DNA of 64,000 nucleotides from JACVRW01 sp963734365 (GCA_963734365.1 CAVTGV010000010.1:310001-374000); one strand, 5' to 3'. Positions 1 through 9,321 are shown, counted from the stretch's first letter. Numbers and translations are program-made. The notes: a model not told the origin generated them from the letters alone.

Positions 1-1
1 A

Positions 2-529
2 TCGGCGCATACACACCGCCGCTCGCTTCGCTACCGGACCGCCGGCTTCACCTACCACGAGACGCAAGACCACTGGGAGTGCCCGGAAGGCCAGCACCTC
101 TGGCCGCACGAGTTCGACCACGAGCGCCGGGTGGTGCGCTACCGCGCCAAGGCGCACATCTGCAACGGATGCCCCCGCAAGGCGGCTTGCACCGACTCGG
201 ACCGCGGTCGCGAGATCGTCAGACCCTTGGACCCCTGGCCACATTCCGAAGCAGGCCGCTTTCACCGCACCATCTCGCTGCTCATGGTCGTGCTCGCCGT
301 GCTGATCCTCGTCGTCGATGCGGCGCGCCACCACGAGCCCCTTGAAGCCGCGCTGCTGCTCGGGCTGTTGACCGCCGCGGCACTAGCCGCGCGCTGGCTG
401 CAGCGCGACCTCCGCACCCACCCCGCCAACTTCCCGGCGACCCCCGACGTCCACGGCCTCGTGGCAACCGGCGGCAGCGGACGCCGGCCGCGCAGTCGCT
501 GGTCCTCACAGAATCGAACGGAGGTATGA
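2..529 (+). CDS. Zinc-ribbon/membrane protein, N-terminus cut by window edge
   Basis: The open frame runs from the left edge, so the start lies outside the window. About 175 residues are visible. The first half is a Cys/His-rich block (HWECPEGQH, then CNGCPRKAAC about 35 residues on) that looks like the C-terminal zinc ribbon of IS1182-type transposases. It is followed by two hydrophobic stretches (TISLLMVVLAVLILV and ALLLGLLTAAALAA) that would form a membrane hairpin, and a basic tail. I see no DDE catalytic residues here, so this is more likely a domesticated transposase-derived zinc ribbon joined to a membrane anchor than an active transposase. Function unknown. Confidence 0.5.
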   Translation, partial: SAHTHRRSLRYRTAGFTYHETQDHWECPEGQHLWPHEFDHERRVVRYRAKAHICNGCPRKAACTDSDRGREIVRPLDPWPHSEAGRFHRTISLLMVVLAVLILVVDAARHHEPLEAALLLGLLTAAALAARWLQRDLRTHPANFPATPDVHGLVATGGSGRRPRSRWSSQNRTEV

Positions 530-577
530 CAGTGCCGCGCCCGGCGATCGCGGAATAGCCTGCGCCGACCTCTAAGA

Positions 578-594
578 GTGTCGTCGTACGACAC
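578..594. repeat. 17-nt interrupted palindrome in an otherwise empty intergenic stretch
   Basis: GTGTCGT-CGT-ACGACAC is a perfect 7-3-7 inverted repeat. It lies in the 273-nt gap between the left-edge gene and the cyclic-nucleotide-binding gene. I found no convincing gene, tRNA or terminator T-run in this gap. It could be an operator or a small hairpin; nothing else supports either. Confidence 0.3.
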
Positions 595-802
595 CGCGGG
601 TAGGACAGCTCCCTTCGCTTTTCCACCTTGGGCGGCTCAGTGGAAGCGCTTTGGAAGCGGCGAACCGCAGCAGCGCGCAGCAGCCATGTCCCGAATCATC
701 ATTCGCGAGCGACAGGTGGCAGTAGACCGCACCATCTGCTCGGGCCTTACAAGCACGAGGTCGCCCGCTCTAGCCGGACACCGCCCACTTGCCGCCCGGT
801 GC

Positions 803-1237
803 CTACGCCAGTGTGGGGTCCTTCGAGGTCTCGGCCAGCCGCCGCGCCAGTGCGAGCAGCACCTTACGTTCCACGCCCGGGTTCTCGTCGAGCAGGTGCC
901 GGAAGTCCTTGCCGGTCAGCACGAAGAGGCGTACCGGCGTGTCGGTGGTCACGGTCGCGGTGCGAGGAATCTCCTCGAGCAGTGCGATCTCGCCGACGAA
1001 GTCACCGCCGCCCCGCATAGCGACACGCCTGCCCTTGCGCGTGACCTTCACCTTCCCGTCGACGATCACGAAGAACTCTTGACCTATCTCGCCCTCCCTG
1101 CAGAGCACCGTGCCCGGCTCGACCTCGAGGTCCTCCGACACCCGCGCCAGCGCGGTGAGATCCTTTCGGGAGAGCCCTGCGAAGAGAGGGGCGCCCTTCA
1201 GCGCCTGCACCTTGGTGTCCTGGCTGAACAGCTTCAT
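803..1237 (-). CDS. Cyclic nucleotide-binding domain protein
   Basis: This 144-residue protein is essentially one Crp-type cNMP-binding beta-barrel. It has LFAGLSRKDLTALA at the start, REGEIGQEFFVIVDGKVKV in the barrel, and the phosphate-binding-cassette-like GGGDFVGEIALLEEIPRTATV near residues 77-97. There is no DNA-binding helix-turn-helix, so it is not a CRP-type transcription factor; it may act as a sensor or protein-interaction module. It starts 7 nt after the stop of the upstream adenylate cyclase gene on the same strand, so a cyclase and a likely cNMP receiver are co-transcribed. A paralogue lies at 17679-18074. Whether cAMP really binds is inferred from the family. Confidence 0.85.
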   Translation of the reverse strand: MKLFSQDTKVQALKGAPLFAGLSRKDLTALARVSEDLEVEPGTVLCREGEIGQEFFVIVDGKVKVTRKGRRVAMRGGGDFVGEIALLEEIPRTATVTTDTPVRLFVLTGKDFRHLLDENPGVERKVLLALARRLAETSKDPTLA

Positions 1238-1244
1238 TGGCGCC

Positions 1245-2594
1245 TTAGCCTATGCGGGCGCGGTCGCTGAGTCGAGCCGCGTAGAGGTGCCATTCGCCGG
1301 GAACGCCCTTGAGCTTCTTGGTGCCGCGGTCCTCGAAGTCGATGCCGGAGCCGGCGGCAAGATCCCTGACGATGCTGGATACCAGCAGCTCACAGGCTCG
1401 AGCCTCGGCCGCTATGCGCGCCCCGATGTGGACCGCGATGCCTTCCACCTTGCCGCCCACGAGCTCCACCTCGCCGGTGTGGACCCCCGCCCGGATGTCC
1501 AGGCCGAGCTCGCCGACCGCGTTGATCGCTCCATGGGCGCAGGCGATTGCCCGGGCGGGGCCGTCGAATGTGGCGAGAAAGCCGTCGCCGGTTCCGCGGA
1601 CCTCCCGGCCGCCGTAGCGGGCGAGCTGGGCCCGGACGGTTGCGTGGTGAGCGTCGAGCAGCGCTCGCCAGCGGCTGTCACCGAGCTCGGCCGCGCGTGA
1701 CGTGGAGTCGACGATGTCCGTGAAGAGAACCGTGGTGAGAACACGTTCCGGCGCGGTGTCGATACGCCCTTCGGAGAGGAATTGCTTCGCCGCCTCGGGC
1801 ACTCCCGAGTCGCCGTAGATGCTGCTGTCCGGCGAGATCATCTCGAGGACCTCCGCGTGCGGGATGCGCTCGGCGAGGTACAGGCAGCCGTCGCGGTAGC
1901 GGTCCTGGTACATGATCAACGTGGGGACGGAGATCGCCGGAAGCACCTCGCGGATGTCGGTCTCCATCAGGACCCGCAGAAACCACGCGGCCGCCCCCGG
2001 GCTCGCAGCAAGCCGCTCGTGGTTCACGTGCCAGTGCTCGAACGCCGAGTCGCCGATGCGGCTCGGGAAATAGCGGCGCAGCTCCCCGAGCTGGAAGTCC
2101 CGGTCGCCCCAGTTGAGCCGCGTCTCGCGCACCCGCCGGTGCCACTCCTCGACTGGGTAGCCAATCGGGTAGTCAGGCGCCGAGACGACCCGGGGCCAGG
2201 TGTTGTGGAGCATCAGCGCAACCACCCGCTCGGGATAGGTGGCGGCGAACACGGCGCACAGCTGGCCGCCGGGCGATCCGGCACCGAGCAGAGCGGCGCG
2301 CTCGGAGGCGGCGTCGTCCATAACGGCGCGGATGTCGTCCATGCGGCTCTCGAAGCTCGGCAGGTCCCTGGGCCGGTCGGATAGACCGGTGCCGCGCTTG
2401 TCGAGGAGGATGAGGCGGGAGAAGCCGGCCAGCTGCCGGCAGAAGTCGACGAAGATGGGCTGCTCCCACGCCCAGACCAGGTTGATCATGAACGGCACGA
2501 AGATCAGATCGACCGGACCCTCGCCCACCACCTGGTAGGCGACGCTCACGTCGCCGCTGCGCGCGTAGCGGACCTCGGGCGTCTCGAGGTTCAC
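1245..2594 (-). CDS. Alpha/beta hydrolase-adenylate cyclase fusion (class IIIb)
   Basis: The N-terminal half is an alpha/beta-hydrolase fold (VSVAYQVVGEGP, LILLDKRGTGLSDRP, then a nucleophile-elbow-like GAGSPGGQ that departs from the usual GxSxG). The C-terminal half is a class III nucleotide cyclase domain: LFTDIVDST with the first metal-binding Asp, GTGDGFLATF with the second, and KKLKGV, the usual purine-recognition Lys region. The product is probably cAMP. The GTG at 2594 gives a start reading VNLETPEVRYARSGD, typical for this subfamily; upstream starts would overlap the divergent protease gene. The downstream gene is a cNMP-binding protein 7 nt away. The hydrolase domain may sense a small ligand rather than catalyse. 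Confidence 0.85.
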   Translation of the reverse strand: MNLETPEVRYARSGDVSVAYQVVGEGPVDLIFVPFMINLVWAWEQPIFVDFCRQLAGFSRLILLDKRGTGLSDRPRDLPSFESRMDDIRAVMDDAASERAALLGAGSPGGQLCAVFAATYPERVVALMLHNTWPRVVSAPDYPIGYPVEEWHRRVRETRLNWGDRDFQLGELRRYFPSRIGDSAFEHWHVNHERLAASPGAAAWFLRVLMETDIREVLPAISVPTLIMYQDRYRDGCLYLAERIPHAEVLEMISPDSSIYGDSGVPEAAKQFLSEGRIDTAPERVLTTVLFTDIVDSTSRAAELGDSRWRALLDAHHATVRAQLARYGGREVRGTGDGFLATFDGPARAIACAHGAINAVGELGLDIRAGVHTGEVELVGGKVEGIAVHIGARIAAEARACELLVSSIVRDLAAGSGIDFEDRGTKKLKGVPGEWHLYAARLSDRARIG

Positions 2595-2636
2595 GGCGCC
2601 GAAGACTAGGCGGCTTTCCGGCGGCGGGGCCGCCGG

Positions 2637-2642
2637 TAGCAT
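2637..2642 (+). promoter_or_regulatory. -10-like TAGCAT, probable leaderless promoter of the sedolisin gene
   Basis: TAGCAT ends 8 nt before the GTG at 2651. This matches the TAGNNT-N6-9-start pattern that recurs upstream of other genes in the window. There is no Shine-Dalgarno sequence, which fits a transcript beginning at or near the start codon. Confidence 0.45.
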
Positions 2643-2650
2643 GGCCCTGC

Positions 2651-4436
2651 GTGCCGAGCCGAGACGACCCCGACCGACGTCTGGCAAGCCGGATCGCTCT
2701 CAGCGCATGCGCAGCAGTCGCCGTGGCGGGCTCTGCGGGCGCTGTAGCACTCCCGGCCTCGGCATCGGCCGACGCCGGCGCTCACGCGACCCCCGCCGCC
2801 AAGCGCGCCGCCAAACCACCGCAGCGCCGGGTGTTTCTGCTCAGCCTTCGCCAGCGGGGTAAGCCCGGCCAGTTTGCGAGCCGGGTTTCCGACCCCTCCT
2901 CTCGGCAGTACCGACGCTTTCTCTCGCTGCGCCAGTACCGCAAGCGGTTCGCGCCCCTCAGGGCCGAGCGCCGGCGCGTCCGGCGCTACCTCGTCGCTCA
3001 GGACGGCGTGAAAAAGGTGGAGCTGGGCGCGGGCGGGTCGGATGGTTCTGGCGGTACTGACCCCGAGGGCCGGGCAGCGACTCTTCTGCGCCAAGGGCTC
3101 CGCAGCGCCCACCCGTGGCCTCTGCACGCCGCCGCGCCTGCGCGAGAGGGTGCGGCAGATCTCAGCCGGGGAGCTTTACCAGCTCGGCAGCAGCAGCTCG
3201 CGCCGAGGCGGGACCTCCGCGTCCCCTCAGGGATGCGCGGGTGCGCTGAAGACGCGTGCCTTCACCCCGAACCAGCTGTCCACCGCCTACGGAGTCGACG
3301 GCTTGCACTCACGCGGCCTGGAGGGCTCAGGCGTTCGCGTGGCGACGCTGAGCTCGCAGCCGGTCGACGCCGCGGGCTTCAAGACCTGGGCGCAGTGCTT
3401 CGGACTCGCCACTCCGAAGGTGCGACAACCCGCGATGCCGGGGGCGAGTCCCGACACGGCAACGGCGCCCGAGGAGACGGTGCTCGACGTGGAAGCACTC
3501 GCCTCGCTGGCGCCCGGGCTTGAGCGCATCACCCCGATCTTCGTGCCCCTCGACCAGAGCTTCAGCAACTCTTTCATCCTGTTCATGTTCGGCGCGCTCG
3601 ACCCGGGGCGCCAGGGCGGGCGGCTGCCACACATTCTCTCGATCAGCGATGGCGTCTGCGAGAGCCGCTTCACCCTCGATCAGCTGCGACTCGGACGGCA
3701 ACTGCTCGCACAGGCGGCCGCGCTCGGCATCACCACTCTGGCGGCGTCCGGCGATCTGGGCTTCCAGGGCTGCTTCATCAACAAGCCGGGAGTGATGTTC
3801 CCCGCCAGCTCACCGTTCACCACCAGCGTCGGCGGCACCGACCTGAGCCTCACCTCGGCGAACGGCATCGCCGAGCAGGTCGTCTGGTCGACGTTTGCGA
3901 CCCAACCCTCACAGGGCGTGGGCAGCGGCGGCGGGCCCAGCACGGCCTGGCATCGCCCTGGCTTCCAGCGAGCGCCGGGCCTCGGCCCCCAGCTCCAGAA
4001 GGGTGCCCCCACCCGGCTCAGCCCTGACATCGCTGCGATGGCCTCGTTCGTGCCCGGCCTCGCCACGTTCGACAAGGACGGTGGGGGCTGGGGAATCGGC
4101 GGGGGCACGAGCGCCGCGACGCCGCTCACGGCCGCGATCGTGGCGCTCGTCCTCGAGCAGGAGCGAAAGGCGGGGCGCCCGCGGCTCGGCTCGCTGCCTC
4201 CGCTTCTCTACGAGCTGGCACGCGGCCCGGGCTACGGCTCGATCTTCTTCGACGTCACGAGCGGAACGAGCTCGAAGAAGCCCGGTTCGGCGGCCGGTCA
4301 GAGGCCGGCCGGCGGCGCGGCGCAGCCGGGCTACGACCTCGCCACCGGGCTCGGCTCGCTCAAGGCGGCGGCGTTCGCCGATGCCGTGGCGTCAGCCACG
4401 CTCGCGCACAACAACAGGCAGGCCCCCGCGAGGTGA
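2651..4436 (+). pseudogene. Secreted sedolisin-type serine protease (peptidase S53), one frameshift
   Basis: The product is an acid-type serine-carboxyl protease with a pro-domain. The GTG at 2651 gives a signal peptide (ALSACAAVAVAGSAGAVAL) and pro-domain start. The frame breaks near 3035-3037 and continues +1 as VLAVLTPRAGQRLFC. Removing one G from the GGG there restores a 594-residue protein. The catalytic set is present: the E-x3-D pair in ETVLDVEALASLAPG, the oxyanion Asp in AASGDLGFQGC and the nucleophilic Ser in GGGTSAATP. The only damage is the one-base insertion, so an assembly error is quite possible. The 3' end overlaps the convergent P450 gene by 45 nt. Confidence 0.8.
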
Positions 4437-5768
4437 GAGCGTCGGCATCTGGCGGATCGAGAGCGGGCGCATCGGTTCCGCCAGCTCGAGCGTGTAGCGA
4501 CTCAGGACCATGCTCGCTATGGCCTTGACCTCGAGCAGGCCGAAGCGCATCCCGATGCAGGTGCGCGAGCCGCCGCCGAACGGCACGTAGGCGCCCTTGG
4601 GCAGCTTCTCCCGCTCACCGGGCGCGAAGCGCTCGGGCCGGAACTGCCAGGGCTGCGGGAACACGTCGGGCAGGTGATGGCTCGCCCAGGAGCAGTAGTT
4701 GACCAGCACTCCGCCCGGAACGCTCACGCCGTGGAGCTCGAACGGGTCGATCGAGCGTCGCGGGCCGATCCAGGCCGGCGGGTACATGCGCAGTGTCTCG
4801 TCGACCACCATGTCGAGTCGCGGGCGCCCCTCGCCGTCCTGCTCCGCCAGCAGCGGGGCGATCTCGTCGGGCTTGCGGGCCAGCTCGTAGAAGAGGAACG
4901 TGACCGTCGAGGTGGTGGTGTCGTGGCCCGCGAAGAGCAGGGTCATGACCTGGTCGCGAAGCTCCCGGACCGACAGGCGCGAGCCGTCCTCGTCCTCGGC
5001 GTCGAGCAGCAGGCTGAGGATGTCGCTGCCGCGCTCACCTGACGATCGACGTCGCTCGATCTCCTCGAAGATCACCCGGTCGAGCAGCGCGCGGGCGCGG
5101 AGCATCCGCCGCCACGGACTGCCCGGGCCGCGCAGCATCTGCATCGTGTACTCGCGGCCCCAGTAGCCGAGTACGTTCTCGAACACCTCGGCCAGGTCGG
5201 CGTCGTGGGTGCTGCGGTCCGGGTCGAAGCCGAACAGCGCGCGGAGGGCGATGCGCAGCGCCAGGTGGCGCGTCCAGCTGTACAGATCGAGCCTCGTTCC
5301 CGGCCGCCACGCTTCGATCGCGCGCGCGGTCTCGTCCACCATCGTGTCCGTCGCGGCCGCCACCTGCTCGCGGTGAAAGGCGGGCAGCATGATCTGGCGG
5401 GCGCGCCGGTGATAGTCGCCGTCGGTGGTGAGAAGGCCGTCGCCGAGCAGGGGGATCAGGTCGCCCATCCCGCCGTCGCGCCAGCGGAAGTTCGAGGCGG
5501 CGGACACGGTGATGTAGTGATTGGCCGCGGGGCCGAGCGCGAACACCACGGGCGCATAGATCAGCCGGATCGAGAACACCGGTCCGTAGGTGTCGTAGAG
5601 GCGCAACAGCAGCGGCAGCGGCTCGCGCTCGAACTCACGCGTGCGGCGCATGCTGAAGGCGAGCTCGCCGGGCGGGAAGCGGCCGCGCGCGGCGCGCTGC
5701 CAGCGCAGGTCGGAGCGCAGACGGCTGATCACCCCGTCGGGGACGGCGGGAGGCGAGGCCACGCCCAT
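4392..5768 (-). CDS. Cytochrome P450
   Basis: A 458-residue haem monooxygenase. Visible motifs are the I-helix AGHDTTTST (O2 activation), the K-helix ETLR, the PERF-like FRPERFAPGE, and the haem-binding loop FGGGSRTCIGMRFG with the proximal Cys. Layout and motifs resemble the CYP4/CYP102-like bacterial clans that hydroxylate fatty acids or terpenoids, but the substrate cannot be read from sequence. The ATG at 5768 (MGVASPPAVPDGV) is preferred, because longer starts run into the divergent DUF4126 gene. No ferredoxin or reductase gene is adjacent. The 3' end overlaps the sedolisin gene. Confidence 0.93.
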   Translation of the reverse strand: MGVASPPAVPDGVISRLRSDLRWQRAARGRFPPGELAFSMRRTREFEREPLPLLLRLYDTYGPVFSIRLIYAPVVFALGPAANHYITVSAASNFRWRDGGMGDLIPLLGDGLLTTDGDYHRRARQIMLPAFHREQVAAATDTMVDETARAIEAWRPGTRLDLYSWTRHLALRIALRALFGFDPDRSTHDADLAEVFENVLGYWGREYTMQMLRGPGSPWRRMLRARALLDRVIFEEIERRRSSGERGSDILSLLLDAEDEDGSRLSVRELRDQVMTLLFAGHDTTTSTVTFLFYELARKPDEIAPLLAEQDGEGRPRLDMVVDETLRMYPPAWIGPRRSIDPFELHGVSVPGGVLVNYCSWASHHLPDVFPQPWQFRPERFAPGEREKLPKGAYVPFGGGSRTCIGMRFGLLEVKAIASMVLSRYTLELAEPMRPLSIRQMPTLSPRGGLPVVVRERG

Positions 5769-5790
5769 TGGGCGCGATCGTATAGGCCCG

Positions 5791-5796
5791 TAGGCT
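5791..5796 (+). promoter_or_regulatory. -10-like TAGGCT, probable leaderless promoter
   Basis: TAGGCT ends 6 nt before the ATG at 5803. There is no Shine-Dalgarno sequence between them. It fits the recurrent TAGNNT-N6-9-start arrangement. Confidence 0.4.
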
Positions 5797-5802
5797 TTGC
5801 GC

Positions 5803-6364
5803 ATGGACGTGACGAGCGTGTGCGCCGCGTTCGGGCTCTCGGCCGCCGCCGGGCTCAACGCCTGGCTGCCCCTCTTCGCCGGGGCCCTTCTCAACCGGCT
5901 CGATGTCGTGGAGCTCGCGCAGCCCTTCGACGACCTCACGGGCACCGGCACGATCGTGGTGCTCGGAGTGCTCACGGCGGCAGACTTCGTGGGAGACAAG
6001 GTGCCCGCGGTCGACCACGTGCTCCACGCCGTCGGCACCGTGGTCGCGCCCGGTGTCGGGCGCGGTTCTGTTCACCGGCCAGACCGGTGTGGACACCGAT
6101 CTGCCCACGCTGGCGGCCGTGGTGCTCGGGGGCGGCACCGCCGGAACGGTGCACGCCGGCCGAGCGGCCGTGCGGCCCCTGTCCACAGCCGGTACGGGCG
6201 GGATGGGCAACCCGATCCTGTCGCTGATCGAGGACGCCGGCTCGGCCCTGCTCGTGGTCCTGGCCTTTGCCGTTCCGGTGCTGGCGTTGCTGGTGGTGGT
6301 GGCGCTGCTGGCGGCGCTGTTCGCGGGCTGGCGACGGCTGCGCCGGAGACCGGCGGCGGCCTAG
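5803..6364 (+). pseudogene. DUF4126-type membrane protein with one frameshift
   Basis: The first part reads GLSAAAGLNAWLPLFAGALL and VGDKVPAVDHVLHAVGTVVAP, typical of DUF4126 integral membrane proteins of unknown role. At the CCC at 6049-6051 the frame must move +1 to continue as VSGAVLFTGQTGVDTDLP and the C-terminal transmembrane segments (LLVVLAFAVPVLALLVVVAL). Deleting one C restores a 186-residue protein. All else is intact, so this could be an assembly indel. The stop overlaps the convergent gene at 6361-7086 by 4 nt. Confidence 0.75.
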
Positions 6365-7086
6365 CCGCCTAAGGGGACGGACTCCGGTGTACCGAGCCTG
6401 TCGCGGATCTGGGGGTTGCCGAGGTAGTGCGCAAGCATTGCCACGACCAGTGGGTGCCCGCCGGCCAGGTCGACTCCCCGGAAGCCGAGATGATCCTCCG
6501 GTCGCTTGACCTCGTAGCTCCAGATCCATGGCACCGTCCGCTCGATCGCCGGCCGTGCGCCCTCGCGCAACTGCAGCAGGATCGGCTCGGCGGCCACCAC
6601 GGCGTCCACGTCCGACCACGGCACCGCCCAGCTAACCGCTCCGTTGCGGTGCTCCACCCCGGCCACGGTCAGCCACAGCCCGCCGGACTCGACCTTGCCC
6701 GCAGCGGCCACCACCACCGGCCACAGCAGGAACAGAGCCAACCCGGCCAGAAGCGCGGCCCATATGTCGTGCCCGCCGCGATACAGCGCAAAGGCCGAGA
6801 CCCCGAACCAGACGGCCAAGGCCGGGGTCGTCAGCATGCTCAGCCCCATGGTGAACCGCGAGCGGCGGAAGAAGGTGGCGCTGGCACCCGAGGGAGCGAT
6901 GGCCACGCCAGGGCCGGGACGATGCCGCTCGAACCAAAGCGGAAACGACACCATGACCAATCCTCCGACACCGATGAGCACCAGCAGCGCCCCGAACAGG
7001 GCCGCGGTCCACCCCTCGCCAGAGAGCAGCAGTGCCACTCCGAGCGCGCCCATCATTACGTACGTGATCCCGCGTCCGATGGTCAT
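6361..7086 (-). CDS. Membrane protein with a PH-like C-terminal region, function unknown
   Basis: 241 residues starting MTIGRGITYVMMGALG. There are two pairs of hydrophobic helices (residues about 5-50 and 85-135), separated by a basic loop containing FERHRPGPGVAIAPSG. After them comes GGLWLTVAGVEHRNGAVSWAVPWSDVDAV, which resembles the bacterial PH-like domain that follows paired membrane helices in several actinobacterial proteins. I do not recognise a specific family. Confidence 0.7.
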   Translation of the reverse strand: MTIGRGITYVMMGALGVALLLSGEGWTAALFGALLVLIGVGGLVMVSFPLWFERHRPGPGVAIAPSGASATFFRRSRFTMGLSMLTTPALAVWFGVSAFALYRGGHDIWAALLAGLALFLLWPVVVAAAGKVESGGLWLTVAGVEHRNGAVSWAVPWSDVDAVVAAEPILLQLREGARPAIERTVPWIWSYEVKRPEDHLGFRGVDLAGGHPLVVAMLAHYLGNPQIRDRLGTPESVPLGG

Positions 7087-7146
7087 CCTGCTCTCGAGGA
7101 CCGTGGGCGCCCCGAAAGTTCCAAGCCGTCGAAGAAACGAGCCGCC

Positions 7147-7461
7147 ATGATCACCTGCCACGTCCGTTATGAGATCGATCCCGCGGAGCTCGACGCGTTC
7201 GAGCGCTTCGCGCGCCGCTGGATGGAGTTGGTGGACCAGCACGGCGGCACCCATCACGGCTACTTCCTGCCCAGCGAAGGGGCGAGCGACATCGCCTACG
7301 CCCTCTTCAGCTTCCCGAGCCTGACCGACTACGAGCGCTACCGGAAGCGCTTCGGCGTGGATCCCGAGTTCATCGAGGCCGACCGGATTCGCGACGAATC
7401 CGGCTGCGTCCGGCGCTACGAGCGCACATTCCTGCGTCCGCTCTTGCCTCGGCCTCAGTAG
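7147..7461 (+). CDS. NIPSNAP-family dimeric alpha-beta barrel protein
   Basis: A 104-residue protein starting MITCHVRYEIDPAELDAFERFARRWMELVDQHGGTHHGYFLP, a characteristic NIPSNAP or stress-responsive A/B-barrel pattern. The remainder (ALFSFPSLTDYERYRKRF, RRYERTFLRP) also fits. These proteins form small ferredoxin-like dimers with no firmly known role. The ATG at 7147 is divergent from the gene at 6361-7086. The stop overlaps the convergent GH3 gene by 7 nt. Confidence 0.85.
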   Translation: MITCHVRYEIDPAELDAFERFARRWMELVDQHGGTHHGYFLPSEGASDIAYALFSFPSLTDYERYRKRFGVDPEFIEADRIRDESGCVRRYERTFLRPLLPRPQ

Positions 7462-9305
7462 CCGAGCCCGAACCCGTACGGGTAGAGCGTGGTATTCGGG
7501 TCTTCGTCGGCGGGGATCCGCACGGGTAGCCTGCCGCTCGGGTTGACCTCGCCAACGAGCACTCGTGCCACCGCCTCCATCGCCGGCTTGGTCCACGAGT
7601 AGGTCGCGATGTAGGTGGGCGCCTGCGTCAGCTTGGCGATGTCGTACGGATTCCTCGCGGCCACCAACACCACCGGCTTCCCGGTCGCGAGCAGCTGCTG
7701 CACGAGGCTGAGCTGAGCCGGCGAGCCGCCGGCGTTGGAGGTGGCCACCACGACGATGTCCGCTGTGGCCGCCTTGCTCACCGCGCCGGAAATGGTGGCC
7801 GCGTCTGGCGCGGTCCCGGTCTCGAAGAGCTCGGTGGCCACGCCCTCGTCGCTCAGCCCTGCCGCGAGATGGGCCGCCGGCTGGGCGTTGGAGCTGGCGG
7901 AGACGTTGCGGTACCCGGTGACGAGCACCTTCGTCCCGGCGCCGGCGGCGAGCGGCAGCAGCCCGGCATCGTTCTTGACCAGCGTGACGCTGTGGTCGCC
8001 CACACGTCCAGCGGTGGCGAGATGGCGGGGGGTGCCGAGACGGCGGGCCGCCCTGCGCTCGTTCACGAACGGGTCGCGGAAGAGCCCTCGGTCGCGCTTG
8101 AGCTTCAACACCCGGTAGACGGACTCGTCGATTCGCTTCTCGGTGAGCTCGCCGCTGTGTACGGCGTCGAGTACGGCGTTGTAGGCCACGTCGAGGCTCA
8201 CCGTGTCCGTGTCGGTGTCCACCATCATGGGCATGTCGACACCGGCCTTGAGAGCGAGCACCGGGATGCGCTCGTCGCCGTACTTCTCGCGCACGCCGGC
8301 CATGTTGAGCGCGTCGGTGACCACGACGCCGCGGTAGCCGAGCTCCTCGCGCAGCAGGCCGGTGAGGATCTCAGGATCGAGCGTCGCGGGGTCGCAGCCC
8401 TCCTGCGTGACGGGGTCGCAGTCGCTCTGCAGCTCGGGCATGACCACGTGGGCGGTCATGATCATGTCCACGCCGGCGGCGATCCCCGCGCGGAAGGGCG
8501 GCGCGTCGGTCTCCTCCCACTGCTGGCGGTTGTGGAAGATCCACGGGACCCCGGAGTGACTGTCGGTAACGGTGTCCCCGTGGCCCGGGAAGTGCTTCAG
8601 GGTGGCCGAGACGCCTGCGCGCTCGGTACCGGTGACCGCCGCCGCGGTCATGTCGGACACCAGGTCCGGGTTCTCCCCGAAGGAGCGCACGCCGATCACC
8701 GGGTTGAGCGGATTGATGTTCACGTCGGCGACCGGCGCGTAGTTCTGGTTGATGCCGATCGCACCGAGCTCCTTGGCGGTGGTCCTCGCGGCAGCGTAGG
8801 AGTCGCGCGGCCTGCGGGTGGCGCCGAGCGCCATGTTGCCCGGGAACTCGGTTGCGGGAGCCCACACACGGGAGACGACGCCGTGCTCCTGGTCGGTGGA
8901 GATCAGCATCGGTATACGTGCCCGCTGACGAAGCGCCGCCGTCTGGATGCCGTTCGACAGGTACGCGATCTGGGTCGGGTCGTTGAGATTGTTGGTCCAG
9001 CGGAAGTAGATGACGCCGCCGAGCTTGTACTTGTCGATCAGCTGGTTCGCGTTGCTGATCCCCGAGCCGTACATGGCCTGGTTCGCGGCGACGTCCTCCG
9101 GGTCCGACGTATCGGCGCTCTCGCCGTAGACGTTGGCGACGAAGAGCTGCCCGACCTTCTCCTCGAGGCTCATGCCGCGGATCTTCTTGGCGATCCAGTG
9201 GTTCTTGCCGTGACCGGAGGCGTGACCATCCGTGCCCCCGGCGGCGAAGGACGCGCCGGTGAGGGAGGCCATCAGAACGGCGACCAGGACTCCGAACCTC
9301 AACAT
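7455..9305 (-). CDS. Secreted GH3 beta-N-acetylhexosaminidase (NagZ-like)
   Basis: 616 residues with a signal peptide (MLRFGVLVAVLMASLTGASFA). The GH3 N-terminal barrel carries ISTDQEHGVVSR, the hallmark KHFPGHGDTVTDSH (with the Asp-His dyad that serves as general acid/base in NagZ-type enzymes) and GVVVTDALNMAGV with the catalytic Asp nucleophile. A C-terminal GH3_C domain follows (VLVTGYRNVSASSNAQ onward). It should release terminal GlcNAc from chitin or peptidoglycan fragments outside the cell. The promoter holds a perfect 16-bp DasR-type palindrome at 9322-9337, supporting GlcNAc control. The ATG at 9305 follows a -10-like TACGGT by 6 nt, with no Shine-Dalgarno. Confidence 0.93.
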   Translation of the reverse strand: MLRFGVLVAVLMASLTGASFAAGGTDGHASGHGKNHWIAKKIRGMSLEEKVGQLFVANVYGESADTSDPEDVAANQAMYGSGISNANQLIDKYKLGGVIYFRWTNNLNDPTQIAYLSNGIQTAALRQRARIPMLISTDQEHGVVSRVWAPATEFPGNMALGATRRPRDSYAAARTTAKELGAIGINQNYAPVADVNINPLNPVIGVRSFGENPDLVSDMTAAAVTGTERAGVSATLKHFPGHGDTVTDSHSGVPWIFHNRQQWEETDAPPFRAGIAAGVDMIMTAHVVMPELQSDCDPVTQEGCDPATLDPEILTGLLREELGYRGVVVTDALNMAGVREKYGDERIPVLALKAGVDMPMMVDTDTDTVSLDVAYNAVLDAVHSGELTEKRIDESVYRVLKLKRDRGLFRDPFVNERRAARRLGTPRHLATAGRVGDHSVTLVKNDAGLLPLAAGAGTKVLVTGYRNVSASSNAQPAAHLAAGLSDEGVATELFETGTAPDAATISGAVSKAATADIVVVATSNAGGSPAQLSLVQQLLATGKPVVLVAARNPYDIAKLTQAPTYIATYSWTKPAMEAVARVLVGEVNPSGRLPVRIPADEDPNTTLYPYGFGLGY

Positions 9306-9311
9306 TCCGAC

Positions 9312-9317
9312 ACCGTA
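9312..9317 (-). promoter_or_regulatory. -10-like TACGGT of the GH3 hexosaminidase gene
   Basis: On the minus strand TACGGT lies 6 nt before the ATG at 9305 and 4 nt downstream of the DasR-type operator. The operator therefore covers the spacer and -35 region, the expected place for a repressor. Confidence 0.45.
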
Positions 9318-9321
9318 CCAA

